From Dictyobacter arantiisoli (GTDB taxonomy: Bacteria; Chloroflexota; Ktedonobacteria; Ktedonobacterales; Ktedonobacteraceae): a DNA stretch of 36,251 nucleotides. The position numbers and the translations under genes were made by a program. The stretch's first letter is position 1, and each line of letters opens with the position of its first letter. The DNA is taken from the NCBI RefSeq assembly GCF_008326305.1, contig NZ_BIXY01000073.1, positions 1-36,251 on the forward strand. Reading direction: 5' to 3'. The notes under the pieces are model-generated. The model made no database searches and was not told the DNA's origin. It worked only from the letters and a program-made list of their open reading frames with translations. Of this stretch, positions 23,749 to 32,097 are shown piece after piece.

Positions 23749-23790
23749 ATATGCCTGAGTGCTACACTACAGAGACGTACTCAGGCATAT
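23749..23790. terminator. bidirectional-looking terminator
   Basis: ATATGCCTGAGT and ACTCAGGCATAT form a 12-bp stem with A-run before and TTTTT after. Confidence 0.85.
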
Positions 23791-23837
23791 TTTTGTGTGC
23801 GGATCATTTCGTCTTGCTGGCAAGGGGGTAAGAGCAA

Positions 23838-24752
23838 TTGACAAATCGTAGTAGCCGTTGGATCGATGATGTGTCCTTCCATGAAGATGTTCAGTATATT
23901 GAAGCGCTCTGGCAACAGCGCTCAATTGGCACCATCTCGTTGCCACTCATCGATATCGGTGTGGGCGAGCCAGTGGTATTTGTCCCTTTTCTGGAGCATT
24001 TAGAGGCTATCTACGCCCGTCAGATGCGTACGATGAGTCATACACGCCGTGTGATCCTCTATCGCCGCCTGGAGATGCGTACGAAGCCCTGGGGCAAGAA
24101 TGATCGCGCCGAAGAGTTACGCCAGGTATTGGATGGTCTGGGCCTCGAATGCGCGGATTTGATTGGACATGGGGATGCGGCAATGATCCTCTTTGAATTT
24201 GCCTTACGCTATCCACAGCGCTGCCGCTCACTCACTATCATCGCACAAGGGGCAGACTCGCGGACCGCTCTTTATCCTCTTGTGTGGTTGCTTCGTGAGT
24301 TGCTCTATCGTCTGCCCTTTGAATATGTCTTACCGGCAGCTGTTATGCGCGTCAATGCCATCAACGATATCCTGACGCGCAACATCGACAACCACACCAC
24401 GCCCTCGCTGCCGCGTCACCTGCTAGAAGAGCAGTATGAGAAAATCTTGCAATGGCCCTTTCTCTACAAATACTCCATCCTGCCCATTATTCATAATTTT
24501 AATATTCGTAAGCGCCTCGGTGAGCTGACCATGCCCATCTTACTTATCAATCGAACCGATGATGCTCTGACTCCAGAGTCCAAAACACGCTGGCTCGCCC
24601 AACATCTCCCCAACTGCGCTGGCTATCATGTTGTCTCAGGCAGAGAACGCTATTTCATGTATTCACGCGCTGGAACCGTCACCCCATTGATTGAAGCCTT
24701 TCTATCTTCCAGGGGTAATCATTTGCTCACACGCTCCCCCTTTCAAGGATAA
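23838..24752 (+). CDS. alpha/beta-hydrolase fold protein, catalytic residues lost
   Basis: A 304-aa protein with the alpha/beta-hydrolase layout: the nucleophile elbow is ADLIGHGDAAMILFEFALRY at 107-126, and the acid region is MPILLINRTDDALTP (about 232-246). The normal GHSxGG has become GHGDAA, so the nucleophile Ser is Gly112. The C-terminal segment where the catalytic His normally sits reads YHVVSGRERYFMYSRAGTV and holds no His after position 264. Asp241 or Asp242 is retained. It therefore looks like a pseudoenzyme used for binding or signalling. The start is TTG at 23838 with AAGGGGG nine bases before it. A chloroperoxidase or esterase role is unlikely for the same reason. Confidence 0.8.
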   Translation: MTNRSSRWIDDVSFHEDVQYIEALWQQRSIGTISLPLIDIGVGEPVVFVPFLEHLEAIYARQMRTMSHTRRVILYRRLEMRTKPWGKNDRAEELRQVLDGLGLECADLIGHGDAAMILFEFALRYPQRCRSLTIIAQGADSRTALYPLVWLLRELLYRLPFEYVLPAAVMRVNAINDILTRNIDNHTTPSLPRHLLEEQYEKILQWPFLYKYSILPIIHNFNIRKRLGELTMPILLINRTDDALTPESKTRWLAQHLPNCAGYHVVSGRERYFMYSRAGTVTPLIEAFLSSRGNHLLTRSPFQG

Positions 24753-24754
24753 AA

Positions 24755-24801
24755 GGCAATAACGCCCCCAAGAACGAGAATCTCGATGGAGAAGTGTAGG
24801 T
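24755..24801. repeat. intergenic repeat copy A
   Basis: GGCAATAACGCCCCCAAGAA with CGAGAATCTCGATGGAGAAG and GTGTAGGT is repeated with few changes at 24870-24915. It is followed by GTGCGTGCCGAGGTCGCAAC, a motif that recurs at 24928 and 36058. Confidence 0.8.
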
Positions 24802-24869
24802 GCGTGCCGAGGTCGCAACCGAGGTGCGCTTTCCCGTTGATCGTATGATCATCTCGCCCCAACGTGACG

Positions 24870-24950
24870 GGCAATAACGCTCCAAGAACGAGAATCTCGA
24901 TGGGAGAAGTGTAGGTTGCGACCTCGGTGCGTGCCGAGGTCGCTCTATTG
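24870..24950. repeat. intergenic repeat copy B with G+C hairpin
   Basis: The same body as copy A, continuing into GCGACCTCGG-TGCGTG-CCGAGGTCGC, a perfect 10-bp stem and six-base loop. Copy A lacks the left arm of this hairpin. The gap 24753-25068 holds no gene. Confidence 0.8.
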
Positions 24951-25068
24951 GGATTTACGTTATGTGAACGGTATTATCCCCGCAACGGAGGCTCAATCAA
25001 CCCCAAGAGATCGGGCCTTGGTGAATCATACAACCATCTTCCCAGGGTGTATGTAGCTACATACACCT

Positions 25069-25156
25069 GATTAGAGGCTGTGTGAAAAGTAGTTTCGCTT
25101 GGCCTGCGAAGCCGACTGAAGATAATCAGTGAGCGCTTTTCACACAGCCTCTAATC
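25069..25156. mobile_element. 88-bp palindromic MITE-like element
   Basis: The 21-bp perfect inverted repeats at 25069-25089 and 25136-25156 contain GAGGCTGTGTGAAAAG, a typical transposon terminus. Two small hairpins (TTCGC/GCGAA and ACTGA/TCAGT) lie between them, giving a cloverleaf-like fold. TA flanks each end. The right arm covers the stop codon (complement of CTA at 25151-25153) of the FGGY kinase. It could also act as that gene's terminator. Confidence 0.65.
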
Positions 25157-26644
25157 TGCCAGCAGGAGTTGATAGAGTTTATCCTGTCGAGCAGCGGCCA
25201 GACGATAGATGTCTTCATTCTTAGGATCAGGCTGTGTGGGTGCAAGGACGTTGGGTTGCAGTTTGGTGAGATCAGGTATGATGCCGAGGGCTTCCAGGGC
25301 CAGCAGGGCTGCCCCACGGGCGGAGGCTTCCTGTTCCTGGGAGGGATAGATAGGGCTGTTTAAGGTGTCGGCGATTATATGGCGCAAGATATTGGAATGG
25401 AAGAGCACGCCACCGCTTGCCATCAAGTGGTGCTCGCTGGCGTCCTGCTGTAACGCTGTGCTGAGGGCTTGATGGATGGCATACAGGCGATAGGCGATTG
25501 CTTCCATTCCGGCACGCAGGATTTCTTCAGGGGCGGTGTGGATAGAGAGGCCTGCGATGGTCATACGTGCCTCCGCATGCCAGCCAATACTGCGTTCACC
25601 GGAAATGAAAGGCAGAATGGTAAGACCATGGCTGTCGGGCGCAAGTGCCGCGATCTTTGGCTCGGAATCCTTGAGTTCGGGGAGCTGCATGGTTTTTGTC
25701 AGCCAGGCCAGAAGATTGCCTCCTTCGCTCAGGGCGCCACCCAGGATGGCACGTTTCGCATCCACAAAGTACATCCATAGGCCCAGGGGCGGGGCGCTGA
25801 TCTGTCCCGGTTCGATCACGACACGTAAGGCGCTAGAGGTTCCCATGGTTAAGGACCAGTCTTTATCTGTGACACAGCCCGTGCCGATACAGGCAGAGGC
25901 TCCATCTCCGATGGCAGGGAACCAGGGAATATTGTGTAATGCGGGCCAGATAGTGGCATATTGTCCCTGCAAGCCCTGGAGCGCGTCTCGCACATCGCCA
26001 ATCTGCGGGAGTTGCTCTGGACGGATATCCAGTGCCCGCATCAATTCACGATCCCATTGCTGGGTTTTGGTCGTCATCATACCTGTGGCAGAGGCCATCG
26101 AAATACTACATACTGACTTGCCCAGGAAGACGCGATGTAAATATTCGCCAAACGAGATCCATTGTTTGACCTGTTTAAAGACCTCGGACTGGTTTTGCGC
26201 CAGCCAGCGCAATTTCGCCGGCCAGTAGCTGGCATGGAAACGCACACTGACGCGGTCATGAACCGCTTTCTCATCGAACTCTTTGCGTAACTCACGGGCG
26301 GCCCCGAAGGCCCGCGTATCCTCCCAGGTAATCACCGGGGTCAGGGGGTGGTTATTCTCATCCACGCCCAGCAGGCTATGCCAGAAGGTATCAATCGCGA
26401 CCGCCTTGATCTGTGAGGAGAGATCGGCGGCTTGCTTGAGTACTTCATCGATGGTTTGTGCGACGACGCCAACCAGCATATCTGCACCGACAGAAACTTC
26501 GCCGTCGCTGGTAGTCGTCAATTGATAGGTATGCTGTGAAACCATACCCGGTACTGTGCTACCTGTGGCATCAAAGAGCAGGGCGCGCGTCGAAGAGGTA
26601 CCAATATCCAGCGCCAGAATATAAGGGGATTTTGTATCAGTCAT
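25151..26644 (-). CDS. FGGY-family carbohydrate kinase, gluconokinase-like
   Basis: An ATP-dependent sugar kinase of the FGGY family, 497 aa from the ATG at 26644 (MTDTKSPYIL), chosen for GGAG eight bases upstream. N-terminal phosphate-binding motif LALDIGTSSTRALLFD, sugar-contact segment AIDTFWHSLLGVDENN, ATP-domain motif IGDGASACIGTGCV, and the FGGY signature region EGGNLLAWL. The WHSLLG block resembles gluconate kinases more than xylulokinases; the exact sugar is not proven. It lies 37 bases downstream of the DHA2 exporter gene, so the two are probably one unit. Its stop codon is embedded in a palindromic element. Confidence 0.85.
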   Translation of the reverse strand: MTDTKSPYILALDIGTSSTRALLFDATGSTVPGMVSQHTYQLTTTSDGEVSVGADMLVGVVAQTIDEVLKQAADLSSQIKAVAIDTFWHSLLGVDENNHPLTPVITWEDTRAFGAARELRKEFDEKAVHDRVSVRFHASYWPAKLRWLAQNQSEVFKQVKQWISFGEYLHRVFLGKSVCSISMASATGMMTTKTQQWDRELMRALDIRPEQLPQIGDVRDALQGLQGQYATIWPALHNIPWFPAIGDGASACIGTGCVTDKDWSLTMGTSSALRVVIEPGQISAPPLGLWMYFVDAKRAILGGALSEGGNLLAWLTKTMQLPELKDSEPKIAALAPDSHGLTILPFISGERSIGWHAEARMTIAGLSIHTAPEEILRAGMEAIAYRLYAIHQALSTALQQDASEHHLMASGGVLFHSNILRHIIADTLNSPIYPSQEQEASARGAALLALEALGIIPDLTKLQPNVLAPTQPDPKNEDIYRLAAARQDKLYQLLLAD

Positions 26645-26681
26645 CACATTTACTCCATATATATTAGTTATCACATTATTA

Positions 26682-28325
26682 TTACGCGTCACGTGTCGTA
26701 GCAGATCCCGACGAGCCAGCTGGCACCGATGAGGTTGCCACGCTACTATGAGTATAGGTTAATGTACACCCATTGTCGCCACATTGTCGCTCTGCCTGAT
26801 GTTTAACTGGTGGCTTGCCATGCAGTGATGGGACCGTCAACCAGGCACAGAGAGAGCTGAGGAATGCCAGACAGGCTGCGATGATCATTGCGACGCGAAA
26901 ACTGGTAATAAAGGATTGTGCAATTGAGTTCTGCAGGATTATGCGCGTTGTGCCATCAATACTGTCGGGCACTTCGGCTCCGGCCAGCTTGCTGCGTTCA
27001 GCGTCCAAAAGATGACCCACGGCGGCTGGAATGTGTTGAGAGGTCAGATGCTGATCGAGGGCCAGATTGAAGATTGATAGGACGATCAGGCCAAAAACAG
27101 CGATGGCGATCAGATTGCCGATCCGAGCGACGGCATTATTGATACCTGATGCCGTACCCGCATACTGGTCGGATACCGCGCCCATCACCGTTGTGGTCAG
27201 TGGAGCGACAGTTACCGACATGCCCAATCCCAGCGTCACGATGGCCGGGAAATAGGTGGTCCAATAGCTGCCACCGATACCGGGTAGGGCAAAGAGCATA
27301 TAGCCGACACAGACGATCAAGGGACCAATCACGAGCGGCAAACGGGCTCCATAACGCGCTACCAGGCCACCAGACCAGCGTGAGAGCGAGAACATTAAGA
27401 GTGTAAACGGCAACATAGCAGAGCCAGCCTCGGTGGGTGTATAGCCCTGCACACGGATCAGATTAAAGGGCAGGAAATACAGCGTGGTTCCCATTGCGGC
27501 ATAGAGGAGAAAGGTCAGCAAATTGGTTCCGCTGAAGGCGCGCACGCGAAATAATTGCAGTGGAAGCATCGGGGAAGGACTGCGCCGCTCGACGAGGATA
27601 AAGGCGAACAGTGTGATGCATCCTACCACGACACAGGTGAGCACCAGAGGATTTCTAATCCCCAGATTATTAGCCTCGATCAGGCCAAAGACCAGCAAAC
27701 CTAATCCCAGCGTTGCCAGACAGGCTCCGGCGATATCCAGGTGCCGATTGGCCCCTTCACTATGGCTCTCCGGCACAAAAACGATCACCACGATCAGGAC
27801 GATCACGGCAATAGGAAGATTGATAAAAAAGACCCAGCGCCACGATGCGTATTGAACCAGCCAGCCACCGATCACCGGTCCAAGTGCCGAGGTAATAGCG
27901 GAAAAGCCAGACCATAAGCCAATCGCCTTGCCGCGTTGTTCTTCCGCAAAGGAGGCACGAATAATTGCCAGGCTCTCTGGTGTGAGGAGAGCCCCACCAA
28001 TGCCCTGAACCGCACGGGCGAAGATAAGTTGTGTGATATCTGAGGTCAGGCCACACCAGAGCGACGAGAACGCGAAAATGATAATGCCATACGTAAACAT
28101 CCGTTTACGGCCATAAATATCCCCTAGCGATCCACCAACCAGGATCAGAGAGCCCAGAAAAAGAGCATAGGCCTCGACGACCCATTGGACCGTGGCCGCC
28201 GAGGCATTCAAATCCAATTGGATACGCGGCATCGCCACATTGACTACACTACCATCGATAAAAGCCATACTCGACCCCAGGATAGTTGCCAGCAATATCC
28301 AGAAGCCCCTGTTTTTAACCGACAT
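26682..28325 (-). CDS. DHA2-type (EmrB/QacA) 14-helix MFS efflux transporter
   Basis: A 547-aa drug:H+ antiporter of the inner membrane. Motifs in order: FIDGSVVNVAMPRIQLDL (helix 1, about 22-39), GGSLGDIYGRKRMF (motif A), FIFARAVQGIGGALLTPESL (motif B) and LGPVIGGWLVQYASWRWVF (motif C), then about 14 helices. The C-terminal 45 residues are hydrophilic. Likely exports toxic compounds; substrates cannot be told. It is the upstream gene of the FGGY kinase, an unexpected pairing that suggests the kinase may act on a compound handled by the transporter or simply shares transcription. Terminator-like hairpin at 28346-28406 precedes its start. Confidence 0.9.
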   Translation of the reverse strand: MSVKNRGFWILLATILGSSMAFIDGSVVNVAMPRIQLDLNASAATVQWVVEAYALFLGSLILVGGSLGDIYGRKRMFTYGIIIFAFSSLWCGLTSDITQLIFARAVQGIGGALLTPESLAIIRASFAEEQRGKAIGLWSGFSAITSALGPVIGGWLVQYASWRWVFFINLPIAVIVLIVVIVFVPESHSEGANRHLDIAGACLATLGLGLLVFGLIEANNLGIRNPLVLTCVVVGCITLFAFILVERRSPSPMLPLQLFRVRAFSGTNLLTFLLYAAMGTTLYFLPFNLIRVQGYTPTEAGSAMLPFTLLMFSLSRWSGGLVARYGARLPLVIGPLIVCVGYMLFALPGIGGSYWTTYFPAIVTLGLGMSVTVAPLTTTVMGAVSDQYAGTASGINNAVARIGNLIAIAVFGLIVLSIFNLALDQHLTSQHIPAAVGHLLDAERSKLAGAEVPDSIDGTTRIILQNSIAQSFITSFRVAMIIAACLAFLSSLCAWLTVPSLHGKPPVKHQAERQCGDNGCTLTYTHSSVATSSVPAGSSGSATTRDA

Positions 28326-28345
28326 AGATGCGCGTCTTTCTTTGT

Positions 28346-28406
28346 TATGCTAATAAATACGAGGGCGAGCGATGCATACAACATCTCTCCACCCTCGTAT
28401 AGCATA
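28346..28406. terminator. hairpin terminator of the uracil-DNA glycosylase gene
   Basis: TACGAGGG/CCCTCGTA form an inner 8-bp stem and TATGCTA/TAGCATA an outer 7-bp stem, with a five-base bulge between them on the left. Confidence 0.6.
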
Positions 28407-28447
28407 CGTTATTGAGGCGCCAAACGGTACCTGAACTATGAGCCCAA

Positions 28448-29146
28448 TTAAGCCTGGAGATTGGGAATTTGCCAGTCGATCTCAGGTTTGCCTGCCGCAC
28501 GCAGGGCCTGATTGATTTTTGAATAGGGATGACTGCCAAAGAAACCGTTGCGGGCCGAGAGCGGCGAGGGATGGGCCGATGAGATGACGGTATGGCGAGA
28601 TGTATCGATCAGCGCCTGCTTCTTCTGTGCATAGCCGCCCCACAATACAAAGATCACGGGTTCTTCTTTCGCACTGACAATACGAATCACCTCATCCGTA
28701 AAGGTTTCCCAGCCATGATTTTTATGGGAGTTGGCTTGATGGGCACGCACTGTCAGTACAGCATTTAACATTAAGATCCCCTGATCAGCCCAGGGGACCA
28801 GATAGCCATTGTTAGGAATGCTACATCCCTGATCCTCGCGCAACTCCTTAAACATATTGACTAACGAAGGCGGAGGCTTGATACCAGGGCGTACAGAGAA
28901 ACACAGACCATGAGCCTGATTATTGTCATGATAGGGGTCCTGACCCAGCAGGAAGACGTTCACATTCGCATAGGGAGTATGTTGAAACGCGGAAAAGACA
29001 TTCTCTTCAGGCGGAAAGACCTCATACTGTGCCCGTTCGCCATCCACAAACGAGGTCAATTTCTGGAAATACGGTTTCTCAAACTCTTGTTTAAGATGGG
29101 CATGCCAATCCTCAGGAATCGTTATCTGCATACATGTCTCTTTCAT
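28448..29146 (-). CDS. ung: uracil-DNA glycosylase (family 1)
   Basis: Removes uracil from DNA as the first step of base-excision repair. The catalytic water-activating Asp70 is in LGQDPYHDNNQAHG (about 67-80), and the DNA-intercalating motif AHPSPLSARNGFFG is near 195-208. The length of 232 aa is typical. The ATG at 29146 (MKETCMQITIP) is used here; the second ATG at 29131 would give a start at MQITIP, and neither has a strong ribosome-binding site. It is a single gene between hairpin terminators. Confidence 0.95.
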   Translation of the reverse strand: MKETCMQITIPEDWHAHLKQEFEKPYFQKLTSFVDGERAQYEVFPPEENVFSAFQHTPYANVNVFLLGQDPYHDNNQAHGLCFSVRPGIKPPPSLVNMFKELREDQGCSIPNNGYLVPWADQGILMLNAVLTVRAHQANSHKNHGWETFTDEVIRIVSAKEEPVIFVLWGGYAQKKQALIDTSRHTVISSAHPSPLSARNGFFGSHPYSKINQALRAAGKPEIDWQIPNLQA

Positions 29147-29251
29147 TCTGTATTCATGTATTCATGGAAGAGGAGCGTACAGCAGCCCTTCCATTAATAG
29201 CCTATTCTTTTTGAGGGAGCGACGGTCGGTAATTATAGACACTATAGCGCA

Positions 29252-29291
29252 AAAAAAGAGGATATACCAGATCTGGTACATCCTCTTTTTT
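29252..29291 (-). terminator. terminator of sufB
   Basis: AAAAAAGAGGATATACCAG and CTGGTACATCCTCTTTTTT form a stem of about 19 pairs with one mismatch and a two-base loop. A/T tails serve both strands. Confidence 0.85.
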
Positions 29292-29308
29292 GATTGCATG
29301 GATGGCGC

Positions 29309-30709
29309 TTAGCCCACGCTACCGGACATCTCCAATTGGATCAGGCGGTTGAGTTCGACGGCGTATTCCATTGGCAACTCTTTGGTGATTGGCTCAATGA
29401 AACCGTTGACGATCAGTGAGTAAGCTTCAGACTCGTCGAGACCACGGCTCATCAGATAGAAGAGCTGATCATCTCCGACCTTGGAAACAGTAGCTTCGTG
29501 TCCAATCTCGGTCTGATTCTCTTCCACACGGATGGTTGGATAGGTATCGGTACGGGCATTCTCATCGAGCAAGAGCGCGTCACAACGAACGCTGGACTTG
29601 GTGTGATGGGCACCTGGATTGATACGAACCAGACCACGATAAGAGGCCCGACCAGTTCCCTTGGAGACTGACTTCGACAGGATCTGTGAGGTGGTATGTG
29701 GTGCCAGGTGGGTGATTTTCGCACCGGCATCCTGATGCATACCATCGTTAGCGAAAGCGACCGAAAGAACATCGCCACGAGCACCCGGCTCCATCAACAG
29801 GACGGCTGGATACTTCATGGTAACTTTCGAGCCGAGGTTACCATCGACCCACTCCATGGTGGCATCGCGATAGGCGGCGGCGCGCTTGGTCACAAGATTA
29901 TAAACGTTCTTCGACCAGTTCTGGATCGTCGTATAGCGTACACGAGCACCTTCCATAGCTTTGATCTCAACGACCGCGCTATGCAGGCTATTGCTGGTAT
30001 AGCTGGGGGCAGTACAACCCTCAACATAGTGGACATACGAACCTGGCTCAGCGATGATCAATGTGCGCTCAAACTGTCCCATATTCTGCGCGTTGATGCG
30101 GAAGTAAGCCTGCAAAGGAATCTCCACCCGCACACCGCGAGGGATATACACAAAGCTACCACCACTCCAGACCGCGCTATTCAAGGATGCGAACTTGTTG
30201 TCCGAGGCAGGAACGATACTACCGAAATGTTCCTTCACGATATCGGGATATTCACGCAGAGCGGTATCCATATCGGTGAAGATAACGCCCAGTTTCTCCA
30301 GATCCTCGCGCATCTTATGATAGACCGCTTCACTCTCATACTGAGCAGTAACGCCAGCAAGGTATTTCTGCTCCGCCTGAGGAATGCCGAGGCGATCGAA
30401 AGTATCTTTAATTTCAGCGGGAATATCATCCCAGTTCTTGCCCTGTTGTGCGACCGGTTTAATATAATAGAAGATATCGTCAAAATTGATGTCCGACAGA
30501 TCGGCACCCCAGGTCGGCATTGGACGTTTCTCGAAGAGATCCAGGCTCTTGAGGCGGTAATCCCGCATCCAACTAGGTTCACCCTTCATCTCGGAAATCT
30601 GTTCAACGACCTTGCGGGTCAGTCCCTTACCGGACTTAAATGTATAATTTTCTTTTACATGGAACCCAGCACTGTAGTTACCCTGTTCCAATTCAAATGC
30701 CTGACTCAT
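29309..30709 (-). CDS. sufB: Fe-S cluster assembly protein SufB
   Basis: Scaffold subunit of the SUF (SufBCD) complex that builds Fe-S clusters, 466 aa, normal for the family. Diagnostic stretches are [60 protein letters not shown] and [20 protein letters not shown]. The Cys-containing VEGCTAPSY and SSVRCDALL segments correspond to conserved cluster-handling positions. Unlike most bacteria, sufC, sufD and sufS are not adjacent. It has its own consensus promoter (30806-30834). RBS region ACTCACTCCAATTGC is weak; ATG at 30709 starts MSQAFELEQ. Confidence 0.95.
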   Translation of the reverse strand: MSQAFELEQGNYSAGFHVKENYTFKSGKGLTRKVVEQISEMKGEPSWMRDYRLKSLDLFEKRPMPTWGADLSDINFDDIFYYIKPVAQQGKNWDDIPAEIKDTFDRLGIPQAEQKYLAGVTAQYESEAVYHKMREDLEKLGVIFTDMDTALREYPDIVKEHFGSIVPASDNKFASLNSAVWSGGSFVYIPRGVRVEIPLQAYFRINAQNMGQFERTLIIAEPGSYVHYVEGCTAPSYTSNSLHSAVVEIKAMEGARVRYTTIQNWSKNVYNLVTKRAAAYRDATMEWVDGNLGSKVTMKYPAVLLMEPGARGDVLSVAFANDGMHQDAGAKITHLAPHTTSQILSKSVSKGTGRASYRGLVRINPGAHHTKSSVRCDALLLDENARTDTYPTIRVEENQTEIGHEATVSKVGDDQLFYLMSRGLDESEAYSLIVNGFIEPITKELPMEYAVELNRLIQLEMSGSVG

Positions 30710-30748
30710 AACTCACTCCAATTGCTGGCTGATTCTATCTGAGTTAGT

Positions 30749-30767
30749 AGAAAGCCAATTGCTTTCT
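30749..30767 (-). promoter_or_regulatory. palindrome in the sufB 5' leader
   Basis: AGAAAGC-CAATT-GCTTTCT, a 7-5-7 inverted repeat, lies between the sufB promoter and start codon, within the transcript. CCAATTGCT occurs here (30755) and again at 30718. It may be an operator or a small RNA hairpin; it does not match the IscR or SufR consensus that I know. Confidence 0.4.
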
Positions 30768-30805
30768 TCCTGGTAATCCTTAGTTGGCTACTCGGATTTA
30801 ATGTT

Positions 30806-30834
30806 ATTATATGTGTTTCCAGCCTCATTGTCAA
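30806..30834 (-). promoter_or_regulatory. consensus promoter of sufB
   Basis: On the minus strand TTGACA and TATAAT are separated by exactly 17 bases, a perfect housekeeping-sigma promoter. The start of transcription should be near 30799, giving a leader of about 90 bases. The rest of the gap to 31077 contains no convincing gene. Confidence 0.85.
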
Positions 30835-31041
30835 GGCACGTAAGCCGTAATGCCACCCTCTTTTTGAGCTTACCTGATGCCCGATAGCTTTGCCCAGAGA
30901 TAGTATGACCGCAAAGCAACGTCAGTGCATCCAGGAGAGGATAGTGCATGCTGTAGCGCCATGAAGAAGTGCCTGAAGAAGAAGAGGTCAGCGACCGGTA
31001 GCCAATACTTGTCCTTTCATTATAGCATATAAAAAGACAGT

Positions 31042-31069
31042 GCTCCTGCACACTTTATCGCGCAGGAGC
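31042..31069 (-). terminator. terminator of the LysE-type gene
   Basis: GCTCCTGC/GCAGGAGC, an 8-bp stem with a 12-base loop, lies 8 bases past the stop; TTTTT follows on the minus strand near 31031. Confidence 0.7.
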
Positions 31070-31076
31070 GTGGAAT

Positions 31077-31697
31077 TTAGTGTTGTTTTGTCAGAGCGAG
31101 GCGAACGCCAAGGCCGATAAAAATACCGCCCGTAAGCCAATTCAAGAAGCGAGCAGACTTCTCATTGCGCTTCAGCCAGATCCCAATCAAGCCTGCCAGG
31201 ACCGCAACCAGCGTATTTACCAGAGTGCCAGAGATATTGAAGAGCGTCCCCAGCAAGAAAAGCTGCATTGGCACATGTCCCCAGGCTGGATCAATAAATT
31301 GTGGTAGAAACGCTATATAGAACAACGCCACTTTAGGATTAAGCACGTTGGTGATAATACCCTGAGAATACACACGCCACAAACTGGTATTGGGAAGCTC
31401 CCTGTGGGCCGTCAACGCCGACTGGCGGCTCAACAGCATCCGTATCCCCAGATAGGCAAGATAGAGAGCGCCAGCGATCTTTAAGATGGTAAAGAGCAAC
31501 GGAACCGCCTGTAACAGGCCTGCCAGACCCAGCGCCACAATCCCCGTCTGGATCAGGCTCCCTGTCGCGATACCCAGAGCTGAAACAACACCAGCGCGGC
31601 GACCCAGACTTGCGCCACGCGTCAGAACATACAACATATCAGGCCCTGGAGTAATATTTAAGGCCAGAGCGGCCATCAGAAATAAAAGCAACGTCAT
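31077..31697 (-). CDS. LysE/RhtB-family exporter
   Basis: Inner-membrane exporter for amino acids or related metabolites, 206 aa with five to six hydrophobic segments. The family signature is near the N-terminus: NITPGPDMLYVLTRGASLGR followed by AGVVSALGIATGS. The ATG at 31697 (MTLLLFLMA) is chosen because AAAGGA precedes it; an in-frame ATG at 31724 would add nine residues. Substrate not assignable from sequence. It is a single gene with a terminator. Confidence 0.9.
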   Translation of the reverse strand: MTLLLFLMAALALNITPGPDMLYVLTRGASLGRRAGVVSALGIATGSLIQTGIVALGLAGLLQAVPLLFTILKIAGALYLAYLGIRMLLSRQSALTAHRELPNTSLWRVYSQGIITNVLNPKVALFYIAFLPQFIDPAWGHVPMQLFLLGTLFNISGTLVNTLVAVLAGLIGIWLKRNEKSARFLNWLTGGIFIGLGVRLALTKQH

Positions 31698-31801
31698 CAA
31701 AGAAATCCTTTCCACCTTCAGCATAAAAAATATTTGGGAAAACGGATATTACCTGCTAAGTGTATGTTATCCTTATTCAGAAAAACAAGCAGAAAAAATA
31801 C

Positions 31802-31831
31802 TTGACAATGCGCAACAAAACTTGCTATCAT
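31802..31831 (+). promoter_or_regulatory. promoter of the tRNA-Arg gene
   Basis: TTGACA (31802-31807) and TATCAT (31826-31831) with an 18-base spacer, placed about 32 bases before the tRNA. Confidence 0.75.
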
Positions 31832-31863
31832 TGAGAAATAAAGGATGAACGACATCCTGACAC

Positions 31864-31936
31864 GCGCCCATAGCTCAGTGGATAGAGCAACCGCCTTCTA
31901 AGCGGTTGGTCGCTGGTTCGATCCCAGCTGGGCGCA
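31864..31936 (+). tRNA. tRNA-Arg, anticodon TCT
   Basis: Full cloverleaf: acceptor GCGCCCA/TGGGCGC, D arm GCTC/GAGC with loop AGTGGATA, anticodon stem ACCGC/GCGGT with loop CTTCTAA (anticodon TCT, reading AGA), variable TGGTC, T arm GCTGG-TTCGATC-CCAGC, and discriminator A at 31936. No CCA end is encoded (ACCTTT follows). A T-rich run just after may terminate transcription. Confidence 0.96.
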
Positions 31937-32097
31937 CCTTTTTCTTCTCTTTACCAACACATCCTTTTCCCAACTTTCACACCTGCCCGCAGCGCCTCAC
32001 ACAGAGACTGATTTCTTTGGACATCACAAGGGTGATCCATAATGCTATCTGGAACAATAAGCATGAAGTATAACTGCAACATCAGAAAGGGGTCACG

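Noticed and set aside
24755-24950. Possible CRISPR array
   Set aside because: Only two repeat bodies, spacing and length unlike repeat-spacer units, and no cas genes nearby.
25536-26228. 230-codon frame antisense to the FGGY kinase
   Set aside because: Shadow frame; the kinase motifs on the other strand are decisive.
30788-31051. 87-codon minus-strand frame upstream of sufB
   Set aside because: It contains the sufB promoter region and the LysE terminator; there is no ribosome-binding site or family resemblance.
31864-32097. Integrated element anchored at tRNA-Arg
   Set aside because: No integrase gene and no visible duplicate of the tRNA 3' end in the window; retained only as a speculative note with the HicB finding.
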